A stretch of 64,000 bases of DNA from Plazaster borealis (Eukaryota > Echinodermata > Asteroidea > Forcipulatida > Labidiasteridae). The position numbers and the translations under genes are program-made. Of the stretch, positions 22,255 through 35,800 are shown piece after piece; position 1 is the first letter of the stretch; each line of letters opens with the position of its first letter. The stretch is from NCBI GenBank assembly GCA_021014325.1, contig CM037471.1:16760818-16824817 (forward strand), given 5' to 3'. The notes below the pieces were generated by a model. The model ran no database searches. It was given only the letters and a program-made list of their open reading frames with translations, and was not told the origin of the DNA.

Positions 22255-22550
22255 CCATGCCCTTACCAACCCAAGTGACCACACCAAGGACTACCACACC
22301 CTTACCAAATACCACGTCCTTACCAACATAAAACACAGAGGACAGGTGTATCCACTCATGAACATTGTGGGGTTCCAGTGACCCAAGTACATTTCAAAAA
22401 ATGTCCTTACCAACCCAAGTGACCACACCAAGGGCTACCACACCCTTACCAAATACCACGTCCTTACCAACATAAAACACAGAGGACAGGTGTATCCACT
22501 CATGAACATTGTGGGGTTCCAGTGACCCAAGTACATTTCAAAAAACATGT
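22255..22550 (+). repeat. Tandem duplication, period 144 bp, two copies
   Basis: The block starting CCTTACCAACCCAAGTGACC at 22261 repeats at 22405 with almost no change, ending at about 22550 with CAAGTACATTTCAAAAAA. Within each unit the phrase ACCACACC(AAGG) recurs. The very low divergence suggests a recent duplication. Confidence 0.85.
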
Positions 22551-23742
22551 CAAGCACCTTGCCTGAACCATTCACATGTGTACATTGTGAACCTATAAAT
22601 GAAGTATTTTTAAAAGTCCTACCCAAAATGCTATTCCCCAAGTTGGAAAAAGGGGGAAGAATGGCTCCGGCGGAACTGCCGGGCACCCTAATCTAACTTT
22701 ACCATTAATTATAAATGATAAAAAAAGAGAAGTGTATCCCAGTCCTAGTAACACATCAGAAAATCCCCAAGTTAAAAAACAAGGGGGACAGGTAAAATAG
22801 CCCGACCGAAACACGGATGGCACTATCGTAAGAAAAAACTACATAACCTTGGCCATTACAACTAGAAATTATGTGATACAATATTTTTCTGTCATTTTCT
22901 ACAAAAAAAACGCCCTTTCCAAGGTCGAGCTATAGGGGAGGTGGTGGTTTATAAAGGAAATCACAAGCTGTGACAAAGAGGCGAAGAAAAATTCCCTCCA
23001 AAATGTAACAATAACATGGAAAATAATGGTCTTACAGAGCTCTGAACGAGCTCTGACATGCCAATGTTTGGATTGGTTGCATAATTTGCCCTCTTGTACA
23101 TGTTGGAGTAAAGTTTATGTGAAGATTATTTGAACATGTAAATTGTGCAATATAAATGAATTTATTTATTTATTTATTATTATTATGTATTTAAGTGAAA
23201 AGAGTTTTGTAACAACTTACGACATAAGTACAGAATAGGTAACTATTGTAGAAGGAAAAAAGTAGATTAGTTTCAGTCTGAAATTTCCTCATTATGAACT
23301 TCCCTACAATTCTCTGAAGAATCATTGAAATAGCCTGTTAAGAACCCAAAAATTAATGTGGGTCCAATTGAAAAGAGCCTGATAATTCCAATAATGCTTA
23401 TGATAGGAATGTGCACAAAATCCCTCCCCAAATCCCTCCCTATCCATCATTTTCACATGTTGGTTTTCAGTTATACTTATTGTAAATACGAGGATGGGAA
23501 CGAATTTAATCTTTAAAAAACAATGATATACTTTCCCTTTAATTTACTTTAGTACTGTTCATATTATATGGGTCACATGTGTACCTTATAATGTCCCTTA
23601 CAAGTTACTTTTTCATTTAAGGATGAGGAGGCCACAATGTTTGTTTTTCATGACAATCTTTTTGTTCCATTTGCAGATTTATTTTTAATTAACTTTTGTT
23701 TATTCCTAGTTGTTCATAATAAAGCTTTTTTGGTATTTTTAG
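22551..23742. other. Intronic or intergenic DNA upstream of the first visible sialidase exon
   Basis: AT-rich. Two related segments at 22630-22690 and 22760-22810 share a CCCCAAGTT..AAAAA..GGGG pattern. A short ATTT microsatellite lies at 23157-23185. 23727-23742 is the pyrimidine-rich acceptor of the exon that follows. No earlier sialidase exon could be recognised here. Confidence 0.4.
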
Positions 23743-23881
23743 GACCATGAATCCGAGTCCCGTTGTTGATAGGCAAAGTGGTGCTATTGTGTTGGTATTT
23801 TCAGCTTTTCCAACACACATGAACTTTCAAGACATGCTGATGTATGCTGGTCATCCATTGTCACGTGTTTATGTTATGAAG
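23743..23881 (+). CDS. Sialidase exon 1 (of those visible)
   Basis: 139 bp: one base completing a codon from an unseen upstream exon, then 46 codons. It begins TMNPSPVVDRQSGAIVLVF, the strand of sialidases that follows the first Asp box (a NPCPV-like motif). The Met is internal to the family alignment and is not the start. The acceptor is TTTTTAG at 23736-23742; the donor is AAG|GTAAGA at 23882. Confidence 0.85.
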
Positions 23882-26800
23882 GTAAGAATTAAAATATGTA
23901 ACCGGAGAGTACACAAATTTGTTTTACTATTTTCTTTTATTTGTGGGTTCAGCCTCATAGCCACAATGCCTTTTGTTTTTGTTGAGATTTTTGGCGAGCT
24001 GCAAAGCAGAGTGAGCTAATGTAATAGCGATTTCTGTCCGTCTGTCTGTGTCTGGCCAGCCGGCCATATACATTCACTATGACTTTTAAAGTTTTAGCAT
24101 TTTGTATTTGTTTTGGTTTGTCGTAACTCCAAGGCATGAGAATTTCCCGCCGTTTGGCGGTTTCCCGCTTTTTGGAGGCCAAAATATGACCTCTCCGAGT
24201 TCATTATGAATCGGGTTTAAAATTGGGAGGGGGGTAGGGGTTACATGATTACATGCAGCGGCGGATCCAGGATTTTCCAAACGGGGGGGCGTGAAAATAT
24301 ACCAAGCAGCAAAATGATAAATGAAGTTTGTTGCGCCTGCGTAACACAAAGCTTCCCCATTTCTCCCTCCCCTTCTCTCTCTCTCCCTCTTTTTTTCTTT
24401 TCTCCCTCTTTTTTTTTTTTTTTTTATATGAAAAAGGGGGGGCGTGCGCCCCCCCCCCCTGGATCCGCGCCTGACATGGTTAACCGACCGATCATCCGAT
24501 CGGCCCACATTTACATTTTTATTGTTCGGATAAACATGAACAAATTCACTCGAAAGTGCCGCGAAAGGCTGACCAAATAGCGATCACGATGTACACAACG
24601 CACGATCCCGTGCGACACGCACACAAGCATATTATCGTTTCGTATTAACAGGCTTGTAGTCTTTGTTATTTCAACCTTGAAGTGTTGTGTTTGTTTTGGT
24701 TTTTTAAAATCTAAAATCCCCTAGTGAGATAAGTATACAGCGATAGTCATATTTTGTTGTTCTCAATCATGTTTTTAAGGAAATGTTGAAGTTTTTGGAA
24801 TGAAAAAACGTAAGGGGCCATTCAGAATAGTCGATGTAATTTTTTTTTTTTTTAAATTGTTTTGACCCAGCATCGAAGGCAGCTATGGTAAGTAACCGAG
24901 TAACCAAAATAAGTCAGCTTTTCAAGTTTCAATTAAAAACATAAAATTAAAATTTTCCTCAACTGTTAATTGGGTCTAGGTTATAAAGGGTTAAAGTATA
25001 TGCGGTATTTTCAAGCCAAGGTGGGCATGACTCAAAAAAATAAAATTGTGTTTTCTTTTTTCTCACACTTTCATGTTCCGATGAATCTGACCAGCATGTC
25101 CCGATGAATCTGCAAAATCAAAATCACAGACTAATTTTTCATTGTTCTCTTAATTTGCCCTCATGTCATTACCATCTTTTATTTATTTATTTATTTGTTT
25201 TTTTGTTTTTGTTTTTTGTAATACATATATTTTTGTTCTATTGCTTTGAAGCTTTACAGCTTCATTTATTTACAAAAATAAAAAAAACCCTTGATACATC
25301 AATGGTCCACATTAAAAGAAGTCCACAAAAAATACTGCTATTACACAGCAATTACAGATAATTACAGGAATAACAAATACATCAATAAATACAAATAGTT
25401 ACATTTTATACACAATTTATCGTGATTTTATCACATAAAGGGACATAAAATAAGTTTGGTGAGAAATTTCAACGACTTCATTTAGAAACTTAAAGAGTAT
25501 TCTGTCATTTGCTTTCATACATGAAGACATTTGTAAACTTTGTTAGAAGCATATGTGTGAATTCTACTCCTTTCCTTTATTAGGAAATTTTTGAGTGCCT
25601 GTGTAAATACTTTTGTAATGTTGATTTGGGTGCACTTTTTCCCTTCATTAAAAACAAGATCCAAAAATTAGTCATTATGGCAACAATAAACATAGAGACA
25701 GAGGACATTGGTGTTGAGAATCCGTGTGCAATCCATATAAGACAAAAAAAGCGACAACCAATAAGTGGTCAACATACAACCAGGGTTGAACCGTAGTCTT
25801 GCATTATTATAAACAAATGCTCAATAGTTTCTGCGTCAGAATCACAGAGTGGACACTCGACTTTTTCTGTGATTTTCATACGAACAACTTTGTCCCAAGT
25901 TGGGAAGATCCTGTGATAAAGTCAAAAAATCATATCTTTATCCTTAGCATCTAAAAGGAAGTTTTTATGAATTTTACCCCAAAGTTCAGTCCAGTTGAAA
26001 TCTTTAGGAAGATTTCAAATCTCAACCCATTTTTCTTGGGCCTTTTGCAGGACAAAATATCTGGCTATAAGGGTTTTGTAAACAATTTCGGTGGACAGTT
26101 TGGAAAATGCGCAAAATCCTCTACTCCATGATCAATTTTTATATTTAGCCATCTGCTAGGATGATTACTGGGCCTACATCGTGTCTCTACACCGTGACCG
26201 GATTGATATTTTCAGCAAGAAGCTTGTTTGGGTGTTTTAGGGTATGGATGGTTCAAAAAGTGCAAATCTTACAAATAATTATCTTAAGGAAAATTAAAAA
26301 AAATTTAAAAATCTGGCTTATTACCTTTTTGGGGGGCTTGCTGGTCTAGTGGTAAGACATTTTCTTGAGAATAACAGGGGTCATGAGTTTGAATTGTACC
26401 CTTTACCTGTGGATTTTTTTTCCACAGGACTTGGGGAAAGCACTGTGTATACATCGGTGTAAGGGTAAAACCTAAATAATATGCTTTATCCCCGATGCAT
26501 ATTTCATCTGTTAAAAATTATTATTATACTTCTTTCCAACCAAAATGCAGACATTTAACATAACATTACGATATTATTAACAAATTTAAAATCCAAGTAA
26601 CAAACCACAAGGGAAACAAATAAATTTTTAAAATAATTTTAGACAAATTAACAAGATAGCTCAGTTGGTGGAGTGCCTGCACGTTAATTTAGATATCGCT
26701 GGTTCAAGCCCCGCTCTAGTCAATTTTTCTTTGTTCAGCCCAAATTTAAAATTGTGAATAAGCATCAAGAAGTTGTTTTTTTTGGGGGGAGGTTTTCTGA

Positions 26801-29800
26801 CAAATTTAGTCTCCGAGGAAGACATTTTAATAAATTACCTATAAATGTTCCTGAGTAATATACACCATGTTATTAGTATGTCATTAGTGTGTATTATTAT
26901 TAAGGATTAAGTTGCTACTTTGTAAAGCGCATTGAGGAATCTTTGATTGATAATGCGCTATATAAATGCGGTTTTATTATTATTATTATTATGTTGATGC
27001 TTGATTTCAAGCACTCTGGGAGTTGTATGAATTTATGTTTGAGTTTAAGTTGTAGGATCTTTGTTGGAGGAAATGTTATTATATCTACTCACCTACATGT
27101 AGTACTGCATGTTCACACTCCGGAATGATGATGTTTATAGAGGGAAGAATTAAATCACACATGTAGCCGTGTGCAGGCAAGTCATGAGATGAGACCACAA
27201 TGTGACAACAAGAAACATTTTGATGGTATTCGATATATCCATCATATAGAGAGAGTTTTTTTAAGGACATGCAAAGAAAAACAATAGGAAAATTTTCAAA
27301 AGGCTTTGTCAGTTATGAAGCTTCTCCCTGTGTCAAGTGAGAATCATTTATTGAATGGCAAGCTTTAAAAAAACGTTCGAGGTGTCATGATATGCAGTTC
27401 TTTATAGTAAAGGGGGGAGAGACAGAACAAGCAAATGTGTGGAGGGGGGGCAGGACGGAAAGGAGGAAGGGTGTGAGAAAAAAGGTTTACGACATGTCCT
27501 GCCGTGTGTTTGTGTGTGTGTTTCTGGGGGGATGTCTACCCATCCAAACAATGAGAGAACAAAGAGAAGTCCTCGATTTACGGGATTCACAAGCGCTACA
27601 TACGAAGTGTGGACCAGAGAACAAAAGAGGTCCGTATAATGTAGGAACTCAAAATATTATGTGGACTTCAAATGTGATACTTACCCAGTGTTTTTTACAA
27701 AGGAATGTCCACAGAGTGCCTGCATGTGTTGGTAGGTTAGGGCTTACAGAAGGGCCCTTGTGGGGTCTTTTACACAATGGAACAACAGACCCCACAGAGT
27801 ATTTCTTTGTTCAACTTGGACCCCACAGAGGAATTCTTTAGAAAAGGGAATAATAGAACAACAATAGCAGGACCCCACAAACCTGATCCATCAGGTTGTG
27901 GGGAGGCATTACATAGGTGGGGGAAAGTGTAAGAACTTACTAAAGAAAAAGAAAAAAAATTCTGGTGATAAAACTGTGAACCACATGTGATTTTTCTTTT
28001 AATGAGGGGCTTAAAACATTTTTTATGTGCGTTTTATAAGCTGCACTTCATCAGTCACCATTTAAGCTTTTGTATCCTTTTTTTTAAATTTTGTGCAAAG
28101 GACTGTGATCCCAGTATAACTTTTGTGGGCAAAGGGACCAAGAGAGCTTAGTTTTCTTCGGTTGTTTATAACTTGCGTAATCTCATCTTGATTCAAGCCA
28201 TGTTCTTTTTTAATATTGTGTACCAGACTATTATTCCTGTAGTACATCACGCAGGATTTGCATGTTCTGTTCATCCATTTCTTTGAGTGGGTTTTCTTGG
28301 ATTGAATCTGGCAATCTAGCCTGAAATATTTTGTCCTTTATGTTTTTGTTGTCGTTTATAGGCCAACAGAGGTGGTTCAGGGAAGAGGTTGTTTAGGAAA
28401 TCATTCTCATTTATTAAGTGCCAGTGTTTTGATAGTTACCTTTGAGATTAGAGTGATGTTTTTGTGGTAAGAAAGGCAAAGTAAAAACAAGAGGCGGATT
28501 TGTTTCTTTCTTGATGTTAGTTGGTGCACTCTACATTGAGTTTCTGTGGTTGTCGTTAGATTTTGTGAAGCGGGTCAATTCTTCTGTGTTGTATCTACGT
28601 CCTATTAGTTTTCTTTAAAGAAATTGATCTTTCATCTCAAAATCTTTTTTGTGTGTGCATATGCCTTTGTGTTTCATCGTTTGACCCTTAATGATGCTGC
28701 CAAATACAGATTCAGTGTGTGCAGAATCCCAAGCAAGATATTGAAATGTGTCCATTTTTTCCGTTGCTACTCGAGTATCAAGCCTCCCTTCAATTTCAAT
28801 TCAATTCAATTTCAATTCAATTCAATTTCAATTCAACAACATTTATTTCCAAATTCCAAAAATGTGACGTTCGAATTAAATAGTAACTTCCGTTATCGGT
28901 TTCATGTGTGGACCAGTCGGCGTCCGGGGTTTGTGTGTGTTGGCGGAGCGGATAAGAACACCGAACTCAAGCTCTGGTGTTTTTAATCAGCAGAGTGTGG
29001 GTTTGAATCCCAGTCGTGACACTTGTGTCCTGAAGCAAGACACTTAACCACATGCGTCGGCCTTCGGATGGGACGTTAAGCTGTAGGTCCCGTGTGTTGT
29101 GTAATGCACGTAAAAAAAAACAGTGCACTTATCGAAAAGAGAAGGGGTTTGCCCCGGTGTTCCTGGTTTGATCGGCAGCATATATTGCGCCACAGCACCT
29201 GTAAACCATTACATGGGGCTATGTAAAGGACTTGGTCTCATACTTCAAAAATGTAGCTCCACAATGCAGGAAAATAATGAGCGTTAAAAGCGCCTTGAGC
29301 GTCACTGAGGGACGGATATGTGCGCTATATATATAAGAAGCCACTATTATTATTATTATGGTATACCGAGCAGTCTGGTATGGTATACCGAGCAGTCAGG
29401 GTGACAAACTGTGTACATGTACATGTACATGTACATTATGAGATCAGCGTGGCCGGTGACGCGGAATAACAACCCATGCAAACTTATCTAGCCCAGGGTT
29501 GCTGGCTTAGACGGCCACACAAAGGGTGCGCTGCATGAATAGAGATCAATGACTGCATGCATGTAAGGCATGCTCATGAATGAGACGAGTATCAACGTTG
29601 ATGGCGCCTTTTTCTTTTTCTGTGTCCCCCCCCCCCCCTGGTAACAGGGTAGATGATGAAGACTGATAAAGTATATAATGCCGGTACAGGGCGGTAACAA
29701 AAATCAACTTTTATAGAGAGATGAGAGTGCCAATCGTTATTTGCACAGACTTTGAGTTTATAATTTTAAGAGCAATGGGGAAACTCAACTACGTTAAAAA

Positions 29801-32800
29801 GAATACATTGTCTTTGTGATGGGTGTCATCCCAAGCACTAAAAATTTATGAAAACGCTTGTGAAAATTAAGCAACATTTTTAAAAGACCCAAACCAACCC
29901 CAAAATATATAAAGGCCCAAAGAAGACCAACCAAGACATGAAAAATTGTAATCAAAAACAAAATGTTGAATCTGCAATAAGAATTTGGGTATAGAATAAT
30001 AACAGAAGATTTTGAAGTTCTCAATATTCAGGATCACTGCCACATAACTTGTAAATACAGGGGTGCCCCTCACAAAAGTTGTAATTGAAATAGAGTATCA
30101 GACTGCATAAAAATTGGAATGGGAAAAGAGCCCTGGAAGAACTTCAAATAATGAGACCAAGATTTCTATAATCATTGACAATCTCTAAGGTTAGGACGCC
30201 AAGCTCATCATGCAATCACAAAAGACAAAAACGTAATTTGAATGTCATCGCGAACATTGTGGGAAAAGTATTTCCTTTCTGCAAAGTTTAGTAGCACTCT
30301 GTTAACATTCAAACAAAATGTAGAACGTATTGTAAAAATTGTTATTCTCATAATAACTAACTACATGAATTCCAAAACTTTTTCTGTGGTCACCCGTGGT
30401 ATTAGTTTTTAGAACACTTATTTTTACTTGTTATTTATTAATTTTTTTGAATATCGTTACAAAATGAAACCATGACTTGACCAGTTACTTAACCAAGTAA
30501 GGACAACAAACGTTTTCATAACATTTATTTCTTGTTCTCAAGAAGATGTGGCTTTTGTTCATCATGAATAGGCCAAACCTTGGTAGTAAGCCATAATAAC
30601 TAACTACATGAATTCCAAAACTTTTTCTGTGGTCACCCGTGGTATTAGTTTTTAGAATACTTATTTTTACTTGTTATTTATTAATTTTTTTGAATATCGT
30701 TACAAAAGGAAACCATGACTTGACCAGTTACTTAACCAAGTAAGGACAACAAACGTTTTCATAACATTTATTTCTTGTTCTCAAGAAGATGTGGCTTTTG
30801 TTCATCATGAATCGGCCAAACCTTGGTAGTAAGCCACGGCTGATAATCGGCCCTGACATTCTGAACTTAACTTGAACTTACCTCCCATGCCAAATACAAT
30901 GGTGCGGCTTAATGATCTATTGTAATCCTGGTTTGTCCAACAAAAGGACGAAGGTGTGGGATTGGGGTATACACAATAATCCCCAGAATAAGTTCAGTTT
31001 CCTACCAATTTGTTGTTTGTGTAATTATTGCATTGGCACTGTATACACACACTGACTATCCCTGTGGTCGGTTTTATGTGGTTAGCTTGATTGTCTGTTT
31101 TTTTCTTCAGAGAAAATTATTTGTTACCCGTTTTTAATGTGAAGTTTGAAAGTTGCAACATTTCTTTTAGGTTTTTGTTTACATTGAATCCACATTATTG
31201 AAAAATGACAGTAACTCAAAACTGAAATATATGCGTGCTTGAGCCGCTGTTTAAAGTTTTTAAATTTAATCTTTCTGCCCATTTTCATTTTCTGTTGAGG
31301 TCAGTTTCTTGTTTGAGTGTTTGGGGAAGGAGGTAGGTCTCTTTTTGTGAATGTACTGTGATGTGTTGTCTTTTTTAGTAGTTTTTTTTATTCCATTTTT
31401 CAGAGTTATGATATTGGCTTCACCTGGACAGATCCCATAGATATCACAAGTAGTACCATTGGAAAAATGAACCCGTTTCCAGTTTTGTATGTCCCAGGTA
31501 AGTCAAATTCTACTTAATAAAACACAGCTATGAAGTGATTATTGTAAGACCAAAATAAAAATTCAAAAACAAAAAGTAGCTGTTATTTTATACATAATGT
31601 CCAAAGCTTGAATATAATTGCGTATAAAAAAATACAAAATGCCGGTTACCAATAGTTATGTAAAGAGCAAAGTAGTGGCACAAATAAAGACAAGTGGGCA
31701 AAACAGACCCAGTAAAAATGGGCACACCGGACTAGGCTTGGGCGGTTTCAATTAAAAAAAACAGACTCTTAATCCGGTAGATTAAAACAAAAATCTAAGG
31801 AAACAATAACAATAAAAATAAAATTTCATTTGAATGTAAGTGAGTCTCCATGCACCACCAACCTAACAGGAAAATACACAGGTTGTTTATAATTTGATCA
31901 TTGGCAGTTGGGAATGTGCCTCATCTCATCTCATTTGAAGATTATTGTTGCCTAGTTTAAAGAACCACATGCTTTGGTAAACTTCAGTTGGCCTTGCTTA
32001 AGATCGATTTGGACTTTGAACTTCAAAACTCAGGAGATTGTTAAATGAGATGACGTGACATCGATTACTTTATCGATTGGTTTTTTTTCACCCACATGTT
32101 CACGCACCTCCCTTTAGTAGATAAGGCATGTATTTCGGTAAACTTGGAGATTACAGAGGAGTGTTTGTTTGCAAAATAAAAGTCCAAATGGTGGGCATCT
32201 TCTAACTGTATCAGTTATAAAACAAAATAACTTCCATGAAAAAGTCACCTACATGTAGGAATTTTTAGTTTCAAAACTTTAATCTGAAAACCAAATTAAA
32301 AGTTAATAATAAGGTGATAAAGGTAAAAAAAAGTGATAGTAATAATTGAACTGCTAATTTTTTTAAAGGGAAAACAAGTTTTTTATATCTTTCATTCTGT
32401 GAGACATGTTCATCAGCATTCAGTTAAGCCTATGAGAACAAGGAAATGATCTTGTTTTTTGGTTCACCAACTAGCACATTGAGAACTTCTCATGGCCCTT
32501 TTCAAAATCTAAAGCTTCAGCTCCGCCTAAAGACACTGTCATGTTGTTCAAAACATGCACTTTCTGTTACAAGAGGTTACGCAAGCTGAAACTGAAGCAA
32601 AGGTTTCGAAAAAGGATAAAGGCCATTTTCAAAACTCATGGATTATACTTTGGTTCTGGTTAGGCACCTTCTGTTTTAACTACCATATTAAAAGTGTAAG
32701 TTTGCAAAGTTACTAAGGAGCCAGGAACCTGAGCATAAGCAGTAATTTCGAAAAGGCCTTTGTAATTTCTGCTGCCCACTTGAGTAAACACCATCAAAGG

Positions 32801-35800
32801 TGCCCGAGAAGTTTGCTGAGTTCGCTGACATTTAAAGGAGTCATTGGATGTCGTAAATATTCAACAGACAACAGCAATCGTCAAGAGCATGGCTACCCTC
32901 GTTAACTCAGTTAATCTTGAGTGCTTTTAAACCCTTCTGTCAGCAAACAGGGCGGCCTTTAGGAACATGGACGGTCTGGAGAAAATGTTGTCAATATATT
33001 TGTACAAGGGTGCCAGTCAGAAGCATTCAACTTGTAACTGCCATATATCTGTTCAAATCCCACTCTAGTAAATTTCTTCTTTTTTCAACTCAAAATTAAT
33101 TAACATTTAACCGATCAGTTTATTACTTGATATTTGAAAGAAAAATTCACATCTCCTTTAGCTGATCCCTCTCTTGTTGCTTCCCAGGTTGTGTCGTAAA
33201 CTTTAATATGATCCCTGGCTATACGGCAGTTACAGGTTGAATTGCTTCTGACTGGCACCCTCGAACAAAGATATTGACAAAATAGGGAGACCACTAAATA
33301 GCTCAGTTGGTAGAGAGCCGGCATGTAAATCCAGAGGTCATCATCATAATGGTGATGTGTGTGCGCATGCAGTGCACAGGCGTTGCTCAGTGACTACATG
33401 TTAATTGTTCATTTCCATTGTTTTTCATTTTGAGTGGCTTGGTAAAGCTGATTCAAGCCATTACCAACCATCTTCAGGTCATCAGAAAGTTGCTGTTGGT
33501 AGGTTCGCATAAGTGTGCCGCCTATGTGTCGGCAACATTTCTTTTCCAATGACTAAATCTATTAGGTGATGACCCCGGTTGAGTTTCCCAATAAAACAGA
33601 CCAGAGAGACCAGATATCTTGATAAGATTCTATATTTATGATAACATGTACAACTATTTGTACTTCGAGTGCTTACTCTATTAAATGCTGCATACGAACA
33701 TTTAGAATATGTCAGGGCCCTCTTCGTTGATTTTTCCAGTGCGTTCAATACGATTCAGCCCCACATCATGATTAAAAAGCTCATTGATCTTGATGTGGAG
33801 CCTAATATTGTTCTATGGATACAAAGTTTTTTTACAAACCGGACACAACAGGTTAAGCTAAACTCCACTATCTCACCCTTTTTAAGTTCAAATACAGGAG
33901 TCCCACAAGGTTGCGTTTTGTCCCCAGTTTTGTATACCATTTATACCAATGACTGCAAGGCAGTAGACATTAATAACTTGATCATCAAATATGCATCAAC
34001 AAATTCACTGGAAAGTGCCACACAACGCAGACCACATTGCGATCACGATCTACACACTGCATAATCCATGCAAGCAGTCATAATTTCCAATTTACAGGCT
34101 TGTCTTTGTTATCTCTTTACTTTGCTGGCTACAATAAAGGCAAGAAACATTGAATGCTAGAGGGCATTTCAGAACAATGCAATGGACAGGTACAATGTAA
34201 TCGACCGTTTCAGAAACGGTTACATGTTAACAAAAATAACCCTAAATGCACTATATATAAGTGCATTCAATCATGGAGCAATAATGGTTTCGTCTTGAAG
34301 GATTGTGTTTCGTAAGTACATTATGTCGTCTTGAACGACACATTTAGAGCATGATGCAAATCATCTCGACTACTTTTTTAGTCGTGGCAGCACGATTAAA
34401 CGGGTAGTTGAAAAGTGGCAGTCTCTACTAGACATGGCAATCAATAGTGGTGACTTCGACACTAGTCGCCCAGGCTTAGCTGGAACAGCCCCAAAGCCAG
34501 TGCCACAGGCGTAAGTCTCAACATAAAATGGCGTGCTGAAGTTTGCATATGACGGGACTTATGCTTTTTGAGACAATCAATCAGAGTGTTGAATGCAGCC
34601 TCCCCTGCGTTATCAATGGAAACCTGGACAGTCTGAGACAGTTTCTGCTTCTTCTCGGTCGCTTTATGACATTAGGGTGGCTTTGCAACTGAAGAATAAC
34701 CCATGATGAATCTGGGGAAAAAACATTTAATCACAAAAACGCGCAGGATCAACAGCAACACCAACATGTCACTGGACAAAAAAATGCCCCAAATATTTCA
34801 CCTTCTGCTAAAGTAGATGGCACTTACCTGGCTTCAGGTTTAGCTCGTGCTGACCAAGTCTCGGAAAACACTCTGTCAAGATAAACCAAATTAGAGTAAA
34901 CATCAGCTACATAGACTATGATGGCATGTAAATTAACTACCGTAATTTGGTAGACCAATGTTGAACCTGATGGTCGCCAAGACACTGCTGCAACAGGCAA
35001 TGAAAGGCTGCTGGGGCATTTTTATTATTATTTTTATTATTTCTTTGGCAAGACAATAAAACAAAACAGTGAAAACAATGGTCGAAATGACAAAGGAACA
35101 TACAATAGAGCCAGCAACACATGCCAGGAAAAGAAAAAGTTAGCCTAATAACTGTGGATAGGTCAAATGGTAGTCTGATAAATTTGTAGAAACCAAACGG
35201 CACTACGAAGGCCACTCTCTCTGCATACTTCTGGTGCATAACCTGAGAACCACTAGTAAGGTCTAGTGCACTGGAAGACTGGTTGCTCATAGTGCATAAT
35301 TGTATTTTCAAGAATATTGTATGAAAATAATTTTAAAAGATCTTTCAGTCTATTTTGATTTTACATGCATTTTAATTGACTTGACGTAAATTTAGATGCA
35401 ATTCAATCTGCAGAATGTGATGTCTTTTTAAGTTTGTAATAAATCCATCGTTGTAACTTCATTGTACTTGTTGACAATTATCAACATTTTCACATGCATA
35501 CAAACCATATGCTAGGGGTGAGGGGTCTTGGGCCTGTGTACTAAAATAAAATGTTGATTTTGCCATTACTCGCTGGCTATAATCACATTAAGGTCATCAT
35601 TTGTGCAATTGTGAAATTTCAATAAGTGCCAGCCATCCTCAATGCCAGCCATCATATCAAATGTCATACAGCTAGCTGCCAATGCATAAATCGAACGCGA
35701 ACTAGACTGGAAATCAAGTCTTTGTATGTATCTGTATATTTGTAACTTATGTTAATTTGTTTTTCTTGTTGCAGGTCCTGGTCATTCAATACAGATGAAA

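Noticed and set aside
22255..22550. CRISPR-like array
   Set aside because: Only two long copies, no short repeats with unique spacers; a plain tandem duplication in a eukaryotic genome.
26657..26725. tRNA gene candidate with good A and B boxes
   Set aside because: The D, anticodon and T stems do not pair properly and the unit recurs as a repeat; it is a SINE head.
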